From Oceanisphaera psychrotolerans (GTDB lineage: Bacteria; Pseudomonadota; Gammaproteobacteria; Enterobacterales; Aeromonadaceae), in assembly GCF_001870485.1 (NCBI RefSeq), contig NZ_MDKE01000011.1:62001-126000 (forward strand): a stretch of 64,000 nt of DNA, written 5' to 3'. This document shows positions 63,875 to 64,000 of this stretch, piece by piece. Both the position numbers and the translations under genes were made by a program. The notes under the pieces are model-generated. The model worked only from the letters and a program-made list of their open reading frames with translations. It was not told where the DNA came from and did not search any database. The stretch's first letter is position 1. Every line of letters starts with the position of its first letter.

Positions 63875-64000
63875 TCAGCCTCTGGCTGCCCCCGGCGCGT
63901 GCAGGGCGGCAAAGCCCTGACGGATATACCGGGCCAGTTCATTGGCGATCAGGGTGCCTCCCGAGTCAGGCATCCGCAGGTTGATATAATAGGGGGGCAA
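63875..64000 (-). CDS. 3' end of a protein-coding gene (start outside window)
   Basis: 42 codons are open to the right edge and end in TGA at 63875-63877. The peptide ends PDSGGTLIANELARYIRQGF, then AALHAPGAARG. It could be the C-terminus of another LysR-type regulator, judging from the helix and position, but the fragment is too short to assign. Confidence 0.4.
   Translation of the reverse strand: MPPYYINLRMPDSGGTLIANELARYIRQGFAALHAPGAARG

Overview
The window is GC-rich, almost fully coding DNA from a Gram-negative gammaproteobacterium. The evidence is the purH-purD-hupA block, a pabA-astCAD locus, CueR and ZntR regulators, and TRAP, Tct and SSS transporters. An Oceanimonas/Zobellella-type member of the Aeromonadaceae is a plausible source, but that is inference. 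I saw no rRNA, tRNA, CRISPR, intact insertion sequence or prophage gene.

Layout. 1-3.9 kb: a membrane MASE1-CHASE-PAS sensor that runs off the left edge, then a chromate transporter. 4-7.7 kb: a sodium:solute symporter, a PHP-domain hydrolase and a convergent LacI-type repressor, with a LacI-like operator ahead of the symporter. 7.9-11.9 kb: a copper module (copA, cueR, a zinc-ribbon protein, copZ) with two MerR-type promoters that share an identical 23-bp core. 12.1-25.1 kb: a catabolic cluster (TctCBA importer, two RraA-like aldolases, an AcnA-type aconitase, an isocitrate/isopropylmalate-type dehydrogenase, OtnK kinase, OtnC decarboxylase, OtnI isomerase, an Asp/Glu-racemase-like enzyme and an unusual GntR regulator). 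This is the best candidate for an undescribed pathway. It could feed a tricarboxylate-like compound through a 2-oxotetronate to dihydroxyacetone phosphate.

25.6-33.2 kb: gabD-gabT with a divergent LysR regulator, then a TRAP transporter ending in a universal stress protein. 33.3-38.8 kb: zntR, purH, purD, a small secreted repeat protein, a CbiX-type chelatase, an unrecognised gene and hupA. 39.1-45 kb: a beta-hydroxyacid dehydrogenase, astCAD of arginine succinylation, and pabA. 45.9-62.9 kb: a second catabolic island (RraA-like protein, peptide-type ABC importer, LysR, TRAP importer, CitE/HpcH-like protein, thiamine-diphosphate enzyme, M20 amidohydrolase, aldehyde dehydrogenase, SSS symporter) bounded by another LysR gene.

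Two cross-cutting features stand out. Five clean single-base deletions, in or beside short runs of one base, interrupt otherwise well-conserved genes (copA twice, dctM, astA, astC), and a sixth gene (the last symporter) carries an in-frame TAG. The deletions look more like consensus errors than decay. There are also four copies of a short palindromic element whose terminal arms differ between copies yet stay complementary.
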